A stretch of 64,000 bases of DNA. Origin: Streptococcus sp. HMSC078D09 (GTDB lineage: Bacteria > Bacillota > Bacilli > Lactobacillales > Streptococcaceae). Below the pieces are notes generated by a model. That model had not been told where the DNA came from. It saw only the letters and a program-made list of their open reading frames with translations, and searched no databases. Both the position numbers and the translations under genes were made by a program. Location of the stretch: assembly GCF_001813675.1 (NCBI RefSeq), contig NZ_KV813675.1, positions 315,722-379,721 of the forward strand, given 5' to 3'. The first letter of the stretch is position 1, and the number at the start of each line of letters is the position of its first letter. This document shows positions 1 to 7,269 of the stretch, one piece after another.

Positions 1-488
1 TTGTCAGTGAAAATACAGAAATGGGACAGGCTATTCAGGCTTCTACTGGCAACTATTGCCATGTAGCTATCTTTTTGGACGGATTCATTTATCATGCCAC
101 TGTAGAAGGTGGCGTCCTTGCCCAATCCCCTGAAGATTTCTTTGAAGATGGGAAAGTCTATGACCTTTATCGCTATCCGAAAATCATTCTCAAAGAGGTC
201 AAAAAGCGAGCAGAGAGTCTTTTAGGGGCTCCCTACAATGCTTCCTTTTACCCGGATGGAGATGGTTATTACTGTTCCCAGTTCATCGCTGAACTACTTC
301 CTATTTTTGAGACCATTCCCATGAAGTTTGGGAATGATACACAGGAAATCAGTGATTTCTGGAGTAAATACTATAAAGAACTAGGTTTAGCCGTTCCTCT
401 GGATCAGCCTGGGACCAACCCAAGTCAACTAGCCCAGTCTCCGCGTCTACAGTTTAAAGAAAGGTATTTGGATGATTACAATCATTAA
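1..488 (+). CDS. YiiX/YebB-like NlpC/P60-superfamily hydrolase, 5' end cut off by window
   Basis: The reading frame is open from base 3, so the true start lies upstream of the window. The first in-frame ATG (base 21) is internal because conserved sequence (VSENTEMGQAIQ) precedes it. The visible part has a His in GNYCHVAIF near the N-terminus and a Cys in YYCSQF about 75 residues later. That is the His-then-Cys order of the permuted YiiX/YebB branch of NlpC/P60 cysteine hydrolases. These proteins are thought to cleave amide or thioester bonds, but the substrate in streptococci is not established. The 3' end overlaps the next gene by 17 bases, suggesting co-transcription. Family call is fairly sure; function is inference. 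Confidence 0.7.
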   Translation, partial: VSENTEMGQAIQASTGNYCHVAIFLDGFIYHATVEGGVLAQSPEDFFEDGKVYDLYRYPKIILKEVKKRAESLLGAPYNASFYPDGDGYYCSQFIAELLPIFETIPMKFGNDTQEISDFWSKYYKELGLAVPLDQPGTNPSQLAQSPRLQFKERYLDDYNH

Positions 489-1122
489 TCCCACACGTTT
501 GACACGTCAGCCATTTTTCAAGGACTTGATCAACTATTTGGATCAGCATAACGATGTGATCCTGCGGCATATCAAGGCACAATTTCCTGATCAACCAGTG
601 GACAAGCTCATGGAGGAATATATCAAAGCGGGCTTCATCCTAAGGGAAAATAAACGCTACACCCTCAACCTTCCTTTCTTGGAATCTGCTGAAATAGTCG
701 ACTTGGATCAAGAGGTCTTTGTCCGAGAGGATAGTGAACTTTATCAGGAACTAAAAGCCAAAGTCTTCCAAACGGAACTCCGCAATACTACAAACGAAGC
801 GATTTTGATAGAGGAGACGGACTTCGAACGAAATGCACAGACCCTTTCCAATTACTTCTACAAGGTGGCTCACCAATATCCATTGACGGAGGAGCAAGAG
901 AAGCTCTACGCTATTTTGGGAGATGTCAACCCCGAGTATGCCCTCAAGTATATGACCAGCTTTTTGCTTAAATTTCTTAAAAAAGATCAGCTCATGCAGA
1001 AACGTCGAGATATCTTTGTCGACAGTTTAGTTTTATTGGGCTACATCATTCAAAATGAAGATGGAAAGTATGAGTTAGCTGTCGAATTTGATATAGAACG
1101 ATTCATTTTTATAAAAAAATAA
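472..1122 (+). CDS. DUF1803 family protein
   Basis: This 216-residue soluble protein matches, from memory, the streptococcal DUF1803 family (opening MITIINPTRLTRQPFFKDL). It has no signal peptide or membrane segment. It is rich in charged residues and looks mostly helical. The start overlaps the end of the preceding hydrolase gene by 17 bases, so the two are probably translated together. A shared bidirectional terminator follows immediately, with murE converging from the other side. No function is known to me for this family, and no catalytic motif is visible. Confidence 0.7.
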   Translation: MITIINPTRLTRQPFFKDLINYLDQHNDVILRHIKAQFPDQPVDKLMEEYIKAGFILRENKRYTLNLPFLESAEIVDLDQEVFVREDSELYQELKAKVFQTELRNTTNEAILIEETDFERNAQTLSNYFYKVAHQYPLTEEQEKLYAILGDVNPEYALKYMTSFLLKFLKKDQLMQKRRDIFVDSLVLLGYIIQNEDGKYELAVEFDIERFIFIKK

Positions 1123-1150
1123 AGGCTAGGAATTTTCCTAGCCTTTTTTC
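1119..1150. terminator. bidirectional intrinsic terminator between DUF1803 gene and murE
   Basis: A 7-bp stem, GGCTAGG (1124-1130) with CCTAGCC (1137-1143), is flanked by an A-run on the left and a T-run on the right. It can therefore stop both converging transcripts. Confidence 0.85.
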
Positions 1151-1156
1151 ATTTGA

Positions 1157-2602
1157 TCATAGATAACGTTCAGCAATAGCGGCGTCACCTGGATACTCTT
1201 CTTTTACGCCATTGACGATTTGGTAGCAGTCAGCTCCTTTTCCGGCGATAATGACGGCATCTTCAGGCTTGCTGGTTGTTGCCATGGCCAGTTGAATGGC
1301 TTCTTCGCGATCTGCGATTTTTTCGACAGGGCGCGTGATGTAACTACTAATCTCTTCAGCGATAGCCAAAGGATCTTCATAGTTGGGATCATCCGCTGTG
1401 AGGAAGACTTGGATCTCAGGATGGTCTTCTAAGAGTAAGCCAAAGTCTTTGCGGCGGCTCTCTCCTTTATTCCCAGTTGATCCGAGAACTAGTGAAATGG
1501 TTCCCGTTTGATGGGTTTCGACAACTGAAAGCAGTTTTTTCAAGCTATCACCATTATGGGCGTAGTCGATGAAGACCTTAGCGCCGTTTTTCTGAGTCAA
1601 GACTTCCATTCGGCCTGGAACGCGCGTCTTAGCAATCCCTTTTTGAATATCCTCAAGGCTCGCACCTAGACGAAGACAGGCAAGACCTGCTGCTACAGCA
1701 TTTTCTTGGTTGAAGTGACCAATCAGTTGGATATCGTAGTCGCCTGCTAGCTTACCAGTGGCTGAGAAGCTGAAAGCTTTGGAGTTTTCAATTTGATTCT
1801 CAGACTGGCTTCCATAAAAATCGTGGTCTTGGTTCGCGACTTGGTCCGCTAAAACTTGGAAATGATCCATATCGCTATTGATGACAACAGCTTGGCTATT
1901 CTTCATGAGGAGACGTTTGTGGTAGAAATAATCCTCAAAAGTTGGATGTTCAATCGGTCCGATATGATCAGGGCTGATGTTGAGGAAAACACCAACATCA
2001 AAAGTAAGACCGTAAACCCGTTTCACCAGATAAGCTTGACTGGAAACTTCCATAATGAGGTGGGTCCGATCATTCGCTACTGCCTGAGCCATCATAGCAA
2101 AAAGATCCAAACTCTCTGGTGTTGTCAGGGCTGATTTAAAGAAGTTTTTACCATCCAGTGTCGTATTCATGGTAGACAGCATAGCTGGTCGGTAGCTTTG
2201 TTCCAAAATATGGTAAGCAAAGTAGGCCGCTGTTGTCTTTCCCTTGGTCCCTGTGAAAGCTAATAATTTTAATTGTTTCTCAGGGTGCCCATAAAACTCC
2301 ATGGCAATTAAGCTCATGGCTTGCTTGATATCATTGACAAGAATGGCAGGGATACCAACTTCATAATCTTTTTCAGAGACATAAAAGCCGAGCCCATTAG
2401 AAATAGCCTGTTCCAGGTATTCTTTTTTGAAATTGGCCCCTTTGACAAAAAAGAGGGTGCTAGCAGACACCTTACGGCTATCATAGCTAATGGCATCAAA
2501 ACTTGTTCCTTCTAGATGGTAATGGTATTCACCATTCATTAGAACTTCTCGGAAATTTTGGTCATGTTTTAAAATGTTGAGGGTTTGTTCAATTGTAATC
2601 AT
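1157..2602 (-). CDS. murE: UDP-N-acetylmuramoyl-L-alanyl-D-glutamate--L-lysine ligase MurE
   Basis: The product adds L-lysine to UDP-MurNAc-L-Ala-D-Glu in cytoplasmic peptidoglycan precursor synthesis. The 481-residue protein has the Mur ligase ATP loop [10 protein letters not shown] and the lysine-recognition motif DDPN ([10 protein letters not shown]); meso-DAP enzymes carry DNPR there. The start at 2602 (MITIEQTLN) gives the length and N-terminus usual for streptococcal MurE. The frame stays open for 38 more codons upstream, but those lie over the promoter. The start has no Shine-Dalgarno sequence and sits 6 bases after a good -10 box, so the mRNA looks leaderless. It is divergent from murJ, another cell-wall gene, matching streptococcal gene order. 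Confidence 0.95.
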   Translation of the reverse strand: MITIEQTLNILKHDQNFREVLMNGEYHYHLEGTSFDAISYDSRKVSASTLFFVKGANFKKEYLEQAISNGLGFYVSEKDYEVGIPAILVNDIKQAMSLIAMEFYGHPEKQLKLLAFTGTKGKTTAAYFAYHILEQSYRPAMLSTMNTTLDGKNFFKSALTTPESLDLFAMMAQAVANDRTHLIMEVSSQAYLVKRVYGLTFDVGVFLNISPDHIGPIEHPTFEDYFYHKRLLMKNSQAVVINSDMDHFQVLADQVANQDHDFYGSQSENQIENSKAFSFSATGKLAGDYDIQLIGHFNQENAVAAGLACLRLGASLEDIQKGIAKTRVPGRMEVLTQKNGAKVFIDYAHNGDSLKKLLSVVETHQTGTISLVLGSTGNKGESRRKDFGLLLEDHPEIQVFLTADDPNYEDPLAIAEEISSYITRPVEKIADREEAIQLAMATTSKPEDAVIIAGKGADCYQIVNGVKEEYPGDAAIAERYL

Positions 2603-2608
2603 AAAACT

Positions 2609-2637
2609 ATTGTAAACCGAAAGTCTGAATTTTACAA
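2609..2637 (-). promoter_or_regulatory. murE promoter placing the transcript start at the ATG
   Basis: On the minus strand, TTGTAA (2637-2632), 17 bases, then TACAAT (2614-2609). Only the six bases AGTTTT separate the -10 from the ATG at 2602. The expected transcription start is therefore the A of the start codon, giving a leaderless mRNA. The -35 box overlaps the murJ -35 box on the other strand. Confidence 0.7.
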
Positions 2638-2659
2638 GTAACATGGAAAAGTTTATAAT
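2631..2659 (+). promoter_or_regulatory. murJ promoter
   Basis: TTTACA (2631-2636), 17 bases, TATAAT (2654-2659), followed by a 30-base leader with GAGGA before the ATG at 2690. Its -35 shares five bases with the murE -35 on the opposite strand. Confidence 0.8.
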
Positions 2660-2689
2660 GAAGAGAAGAAGAAACGAAAGAGGACGTTT

Positions 2690-4318
2690 ATGAGTCACGA
2701 ACAAAATGACCAGCAAGCCCAGATGCTACGCGGGACTGCCTGGATGACAGCCAGCAATTTTATCAGCCGTTTGCTAGGAGCCGCTTATATTATTCCTTGG
2801 TATATTTGGATGGGAAAATATGGGCCACAAGCCAATGGTCTTTTTACAATGGGATACAATATCTACGCTTGGTTTCTCTTGATTTCAACAGCTGGGGTAC
2901 CTGTAGCTGTTGCCAAGCAAGTAGCCAAATACAATACCCGGGACCAAGCCGATCATAGCTTTGCTTTGATTCGGGGCTTCTTGAAATTCATGGGAATTCT
3001 AGGCCTTGGATTTGCCATTCTCATGTATCTTTTATCTCCTGTCTTTGCGAGCCTTTCAGGTGGGGGAAAAGAGTTGATTCCGATCATGCAGAGCCTTTCT
3101 TGGGCTGTCTTGATCTTTCCTTCGATGAGTGTCATTCGTGGATTTTTCCAAGGTTTTAACAACATGAAACCTTACGCCATTAGCCAGATTGCAGAGCAAG
3201 TCATCCGGGTCATCTGGATGTTGCTTACGACCTTCTTCATTATGAAGATTGGCTCAGGAGATTATGTGCAGGCTGTTACGCAGTCGACCTTTGCTGCCTT
3301 TATCGGGATGGGAGCGAGCCTTCTGGTTCTCTTTTATTACCTTGCAAAAACAGGCTTGCTCTCATCTATTTTGAGAAAGCAAGAGGGAAGTGAAGGAATC
3401 GATACTCGTGCGCTTCTCATGGATACTATCCGTGAGGCCATTCCTTTTATCATCACAGGTTCCGCCATTCAGCTCTTCCAAATTGTCGACCAGATGACCT
3501 TTATCAATGTCATGTCTTGGTTTACAGATTATAGTCAGAAACAGCTCTTGGTCATGTTTAGTTATTTCTCTGCTAATCCAAACAAAATCACCATGATCTT
3601 GATCGCAGTAGCGACTTCGATTGGGGGAGTTGGGATTCCTCTGTTGACTGAGAATTATGTCAAGGGCGACTTAAAAGCTGCAGGCAAGCTTGTACAGGAT
3701 AACTTGACCATGTTGCTAGCCTTCTTGCTTCCAGCTACCTTTGGTGCAGTTGCAGTCGCAAAACCACTTTATACAGTATTTTATGGACAACCAGATGGCT
3801 TGGCTTTGGGACTCTTTATCGTAGCGATGTTGCAGACGGTGATTTTGGGTCTTTACACAGTCTTGTCCCCAATGATTCAAGCTCTCTTCCAAAACCGCAA
3901 AGCTATTCGCTACTTCCTCTATGGAGTAGTGGTGAAATTGGTCCTCCAAATTCCATTTATTCTGGTCTTTCGTTCTTATGGGCCGCTTTTGTCAACAACT
4001 ATCGCCTTACTGGTACCAATCGTACTCATGTATCGGGAGATCCAAAGCATTACTCAGTTTAATCGGACCATCGTCTTCAAGCGCACATTACTTGGCTCAA
4101 TTCTAACGGTGGTGATGCTACTTGGAGTCTTGATCGCAGGCTTGATTTTGGGCTGGATTTTCTCACCAAATGGCCGTGTATCGAGCATGATTTATATCAT
4201 CGTCATTGGTGGCTTAGGTGTTGCTATTTACGGAGCTTTAGGATTATGGCTACGGTATTTTGACCGCTTTATCGGAGGGCAAGCAGCACGTCTCAGACAA
4301 AAATTCCGGATTAAATAA
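2690..4318 (+). CDS. murJ: MurJ/YtgP-type lipid II flippase (MOP/MATE-like polysaccharide biosynthesis protein)
   Basis: A 542-residue integral membrane protein with about 14 hydrophobic segments across its length. It resembles the SpoVB/YtgP branch of the MOP superfamily. Streptococcal YtgP is known to substitute for E. coli MurJ, so this protein probably flips lipid II across the membrane for wall synthesis. The N-terminus is soluble and Gln-rich before the first segment ([20 protein letters not shown]). It is divergent from murE, so two steps of the same pathway share one promoter region. A family A repeat starts 4 bases after the stop codon. Polysaccharide export is the alternative role but less likely in this context. 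Confidence 0.85.
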   Translation: MSHEQNDQQAQMLRGTAWMTASNFISRLLGAAYIIPWYIWMGKYGPQANGLFTMGYNIYAWFLLISTAGVPVAVAKQVAKYNTRDQADHSFALIRGFLKFMGILGLGFAILMYLLSPVFASLSGGGKELIPIMQSLSWAVLIFPSMSVIRGFFQGFNNMKPYAISQIAEQVIRVIWMLLTTFFIMKIGSGDYVQAVTQSTFAAFIGMGASLLVLFYYLAKTGLLSSILRKQEGSEGIDTRALLMDTIREAIPFIITGSAIQLFQIVDQMTFINVMSWFTDYSQKQLLVMFSYFSANPNKITMILIAVATSIGGVGIPLLTENYVKGDLKAAGKLVQDNLTMLLAFLLPATFGAVAVAKPLYTVFYGQPDGLALGLFIVAMLQTVILGLYTVLSPMIQALFQNRKAIRYFLYGVVVKLVLQIPFILVFRSYGPLLSTTIALLVPIVLMYREIQSITQFNRTIVFKRTLLGSILTVVMLLGVLIAGLILGWIFSPNGRVSSMIYIIVIGGLGVAIYGALGLWLRYFDRFIGGQAARLRQKFRIK

Positions 4319-4321
4319 ATT

Positions 4322-4500
4322 AGAGGTTGGGACAAAAGTCCTAGCCTCTTCTTGTTTTTGGATTGTCGAGCAAGAAGCAGTGGTTGAGTGGGCTCTACTA
4401 CGCTGATTTCATCAGCTTTTACAGCCCTACTCAACTGTGCGGAGGTGGGACGACGAAATCGAATTCTAACGAATGACCGATTTCTGTCCCACTCTCTTTT
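4322..4500 (+). repeat. dispersed repeat family A, copy 1
   Basis: About 180 bases nearly identical to 11523-11704. It contains three hairpins: an AGAGGTTGGGAC/GTCCTAGCCTCT terminator-like stem; a GTTGAGT...ACTCAAC stem with an inner CTGAT/ATCAG hairpin; and GTGGGAC/GTCCCAC enclosing GAAATCG/CGATTTC. It starts right after the murJ stop on the same strand, so it probably forms the 3' end of that transcript. It does not match BOX or RUP elements as I remember them. Confidence 0.85.
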
Positions 4501-4502
4501 CT

Positions 4503-4519
4503 TATAGTTTGAAACTATA
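4503..4519. promoter_or_regulatory. MET-box (MtaR/MetR-type operator)
   Basis: TATAGTTTGAAACTATA is a perfect palindrome around a central G. It is an exact match to the MET-box consensus TATAGTTTnAAACTATA proposed for methionine genes of Lactobacillales. It is centred about 65 bases before the start point implied by the -10 box TAAAAT (4564-4569), the usual site for LysR-type activators. No good -35 box is present, which fits an activator-dependent promoter. Confidence 0.8.
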
Positions 4520-4606
4520 GCTGGGTCTTGAAAATGGGAAAACCACTCTCCTCATAATAGTGATAAAATAGTAAGCAGTTAGATTAATTGATTATCGGAG
4601 GGCAAT

Positions 4607-5704
4607 ATGAGTAAAAAACGCAATATCAATACGATTTTGGCACAGGCAGGAATCAAGTCAGATCAAGCGACGGGAGCTTTGACGACTCCGTTGCATTTTT
4701 CAACAACTTACCAACACCCAGAATTTGGTCAGTCTACAGGTTTTGACTATACCCGTACAAAAAATCCAACACGCGCAACAGCTGAGAAGACTTTGGCAGC
4801 TATCGAAAGTGCAGACTATGCTTTGGCGACAAGTTCTGGAATGTCAGCTATTGTGCTTGCTTTTAGCATTTTCCCCGTTGGTACAAAAGTCTTAGCCGTT
4901 CGTGACCTTTATGGAGGCTCTTTCCGCTGGTTTAACCAACAAGAGCAAGAAGGCCGCTTCTCTTTCACCTATGCCAATACAGAAGAAGAACTGCTCCAAT
5001 ACCTAGAAAAGGATCAAGTAGATGTCCTCTATATTGAAACACCAACTAATCCATTGATGTTGGAATTTGATATTGATCATTTAGCCAAATTGGCCCATGC
5101 AAAAGGTGCCAAAGTTGTGGTGGACAATACCTTCTATAGCCCGATCTATCAACGCCCAATTGAAGAGGGAGCAGATATTGTTCTTCATTCAGCAACCAAG
5201 TATCTGGCTGGTCACAACGATGTCTTGGCTGGTGTTGTCGTGACAAATGATGCAGACTTGTATGACAAACTCTTTTACAATTTGAACACGACAGGTGCTG
5301 TTCTTTCCCCATTTGACAGCTATCTCTTGATCCGTGGTCTCAAGACGCTCTCTATCCGGATGGAGCGCTCCACTGAGAATGCCCGCAAGGTGGTCGAGTT
5401 TTTGAAAACCTCCCCTCAGGTCAAAGAAGTCCTCTACACTGGAAAAGGTGGAATGGTCTCCTTTAAAATTCAAGATGAGAAAAAAATTCCTAACTTGTTG
5501 AATTCCCTTCAAGTATTTACCTTTGCAGAAAGCCTTGGCGGAGTTGAAAGTTTGATCACTTATCCTACCACTCAAACCCATGCGGACATTCCTGCAGAAG
5601 TTCGCCATTCATATGGTTTGACAGATGATCTTCTTCGGTTGTCCATCGGAATCGAAGATGCGGATGATTTGATTGAAGATTTGAAACAAGCATTGGAGGC
5701 TTAA
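4607..5704 (+). CDS. metB: cystathionine gamma-synthase / trans-sulfuration PLP enzyme
   Basis: A 365-residue Cys/Met metabolism PLP enzyme. The PLP lysine is in HSATKYLAGHND, with the family motif VDNTFYSPIYQRP upstream and YTRTKNPTR near the N-terminus. The family joins O-acylhomoserine and cysteine, or cleaves cystathionine. The neighbouring PatB-like lyase supplies the next step, so synthase is the more likely role. The start is an ATG with GGAGGGCAAT before it. One base separates it from the next gene, so they form an operon. The MET-box upstream ties it to methionine supply. It is shorter at the C-terminus than many MetB proteins (about 380 residues). Confidence 0.85.
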   Translation: MSKKRNINTILAQAGIKSDQATGALTTPLHFSTTYQHPEFGQSTGFDYTRTKNPTRATAEKTLAAIESADYALATSSGMSAIVLAFSIFPVGTKVLAVRDLYGGSFRWFNQQEQEGRFSFTYANTEEELLQYLEKDQVDVLYIETPTNPLMLEFDIDHLAKLAHAKGAKVVVDNTFYSPIYQRPIEEGADIVLHSATKYLAGHNDVLAGVVVTNDADLYDKLFYNLNTTGAVLSPFDSYLLIRGLKTLSIRMERSTENARKVVEFLKTSPQVKEVLYTGKGGMVSFKIQDEKKIPNLLNSLQVFTFAESLGGVESLITYPTTQTHADIPAEVRHSYGLTDDLLRLSIGIEDADDLIEDLKQALEA

Positions 5705-5705
5705 G

Positions 5706-6869
5706 ATGACCAAATATGATTTCACGACTTTACCGAATCGCTTGACCCACCATACTTACAAGTGGAAAGAAACAGAGACAGATCCAGAAATCATTCCGGC
5801 TTGGATCGCGGATATGGATTTTAATGTCATTCCAGAAGTACGAGAAGCTGTTATCGGCTATGCTGACCAAATGGTCTATGGTTACACCTATGCATCGGAT
5901 AGCCTCTACCAGTCTATCCTTGATTGGGAAAAAGAAGAGCATGGCTATTCTTTTGACAAGGAAGCTGTCGTCTTTATCGAAGGTGTTGTTCCAGCCATTT
6001 CAACAGCTATTCAAGCCTTCACCAAGGAAGGGGATGCTGTCTTAATCAATACGCCGGTCTATCCTCCATTTGCCAGAAGCGTCAAGCTCAATCGTCGAAA
6101 ATTGATCGAAAATTCATTAGTTGAAAAGGACGGTCTTTTCCAAATTGATTTTGATCAGCTCGAAAAAGACATTGTGGAGCAAGAGGTTAAACTCTATGTT
6201 TTGTGTAATCCGCACAATCCTGGAGGCCGTGTATGGGATCGTGAAGTCTTGGAAAAAATCGGCCACCTCTGTCAAAAACATGGTGTCCTTCTCGTTTCAG
6301 ATGAGATCCACCAAGATTTGGCCTTGTTTGGCCACCGTCATACCAGCTTTAACACAGTTGATCCAAGCTTTAAAGATTTCAGCTTGATCTTAACCAGTGC
6401 AACCAAGACGTTCAATATTGCAGGAACAAAAAATTCCTATGTGGTCATTGAAAATCCAAAGCTTCGTACGGCTTTTAAACAACGGCAATTGGCTAATAAT
6501 CAACATGAAATTTCAGGCTTGGGCTATATTGCAACAGAAGCGGCTTATCGCCATGGTAAACCTTGGTTGACAGAGCTCAAGCAAGTCTTTGAAAAACACA
6601 TCGACTATGTTGTAGATGAATTGCATGAAAAGACCAAAATCCGTGTCATGAAGCCCCAAGGAACCTATCTTCTTTGGTTGGACTTTTCAGCCTATCCTTA
6701 TACCGATGATGAGCTGCATGCTAAAATTCATGACCAAGCCAAATTGATTTTGAACCGTGGAACAGATTTTGGAAAAGAAGGAAACTTGCATGCCCGCCTC
6801 AATGTGGCAGCTCCCTTCACCCTCATTGAAGAAATTACCAAACGCTTGGTGGAAACTTTTCACAAATAA
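5706..6869 (+). CDS. patB: PatB/MalY-type cystathionine beta-lyase (C-S lyase)
   Basis: A 387-residue class I/II aminotransferase-fold PLP enzyme of the MalY/PatB branch. The PLP lysine is in TSATKTFNIAGTKNSY; CNPHNPGGRVW and SDEIHQDL are typical. The family cleaves cystathionine or cysteine into pyruvate, ammonia and a thiol. In oral streptococci such enzymes release hydrogen sulfide. It follows metB after a single base, so the two form a trans-sulfuration pair converting cysteine sulfur to homocysteine. The transcript ends before the mgtA control region, which has its own promoter. The gene symbol follows common usage in streptococci. Confidence 0.85.
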   Translation: MTKYDFTTLPNRLTHHTYKWKETETDPEIIPAWIADMDFNVIPEVREAVIGYADQMVYGYTYASDSLYQSILDWEKEEHGYSFDKEAVVFIEGVVPAISTAIQAFTKEGDAVLINTPVYPPFARSVKLNRRKLIENSLVEKDGLFQIDFDQLEKDIVEQEVKLYVLCNPHNPGGRVWDREVLEKIGHLCQKHGVLLVSDEIHQDLALFGHRHTSFNTVDPSFKDFSLILTSATKTFNIAGTKNSYVVIENPKLRTAFKQRQLANNQHEISGLGYIATEAAYRHGKPWLTELKQVFEKHIDYVVDELHEKTKIRVMKPQGTYLLWLDFSAYPYTDDELHAKIHDQAKLILNRGTDFGKEGNLHARLNVAAPFTLIEEITKRLVETFHK

Positions 6870-6872
6870 GTG

Positions 6873-6901
6873 TTGACTTTCTGTAAGTGAAGGAGTACAA
6901 T
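6873..6901 (+). promoter_or_regulatory. mgtA promoter
   Basis: TTGACT (6873-6878), 17 bases, TACAAT (6896-6901), directly upstream of the M-box. Confidence 0.75.
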
Positions 6902-6904
6902 AAA

Positions 6905-7060
6905 CTCGAAATACGGTAGGTGAGGCTACCACAAGGATACGGATGACTACCGCAAAGCAGTGGAGACACTACTCGTTGGTCAACAGTCCTGATCGCAAAG
7001 GTCAAGACTAAGCTCATTTCATTGCCTTGTGGAGCTAAAGCTTGGACGGTCAGTTTTTTG
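6905..7060 (+). ncRNA. M-box (ykoK) magnesium riboswitch aptamer
   Basis: The stretch has the conserved M-box blocks in order: GGTAGGTGAGGCTACC, ACTACCGCAAAGCAG, TGGAGACACTACTCGTTGGTC, and GTGGAGCTAAAGCTTGGACG. This class binds Mg2+ and switches off Mg2+ transporter genes when the ion is plentiful. A strong terminator follows 36 bases later, and mgtA is downstream. The 5' GGTAGG (about 6915-6920) can pair with CCTACC in the terminator's 5' arm, a plausible antiterminator. Edges are approximate. Confidence 0.9.
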
Positions 7061-7095
7061 AGAGTTTTGATTGAAAAATAAATGACGAGTTTCAT

Positions 7096-7128
7096 GAGTC
7101 CTACCGATCGAGGGTAGGACTCTTTTTT
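7096..7128 (+). terminator. M-box-controlled intrinsic terminator
   Basis: A 10-bp perfect stem, GAGTCCTACC (7096-7105) with GGTAGGACTC (7113-7122), then six T. It lies between the M-box and the coding sequences, so it is the expression platform of the riboswitch. Confidence 0.9.
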
Positions 7129-7161
7129 ATGCCTTACCTAGAAAAGAGAAAGGAGAGAGCT

Positions 7162-7251
7162 ATGATACAAATCGACGATCATCCCGAACCGCACCGAACC
7201 AGCCAATCGCTGATTTGTGTCGTAGGGACTCCAAAAGTGATTGGCTCCTGA
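7162..7251 (+). CDS. 29-residue upstream ORF in the mgtA leader (candidate Mg2+-sensing leader peptide)
   Basis: AAAGGAG lies six bases before the ATG, so translation is well supported. The peptide begins MIQIDDHPEP and ends TPKVIGS; its stop codon is 18 bases before the mgtA ATG. An acidic/proline cluster (DDHPEP) near the N-terminus resembles the enterobacterial MgtL leader (MEPDPTPLP), where such residues destabilise the ribosome at low Mg2+. It lies beyond the M-box terminator. It could instead be a coupling ORF with no sensing role. Translation signals are seen; the sensing role is inference. Confidence 0.6.
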   Translation: MIQIDDHPEPHRTSQSLICVVGTPKVIGS

Positions 7252-7269
7252 TTGAAAAAGGAGATACCA

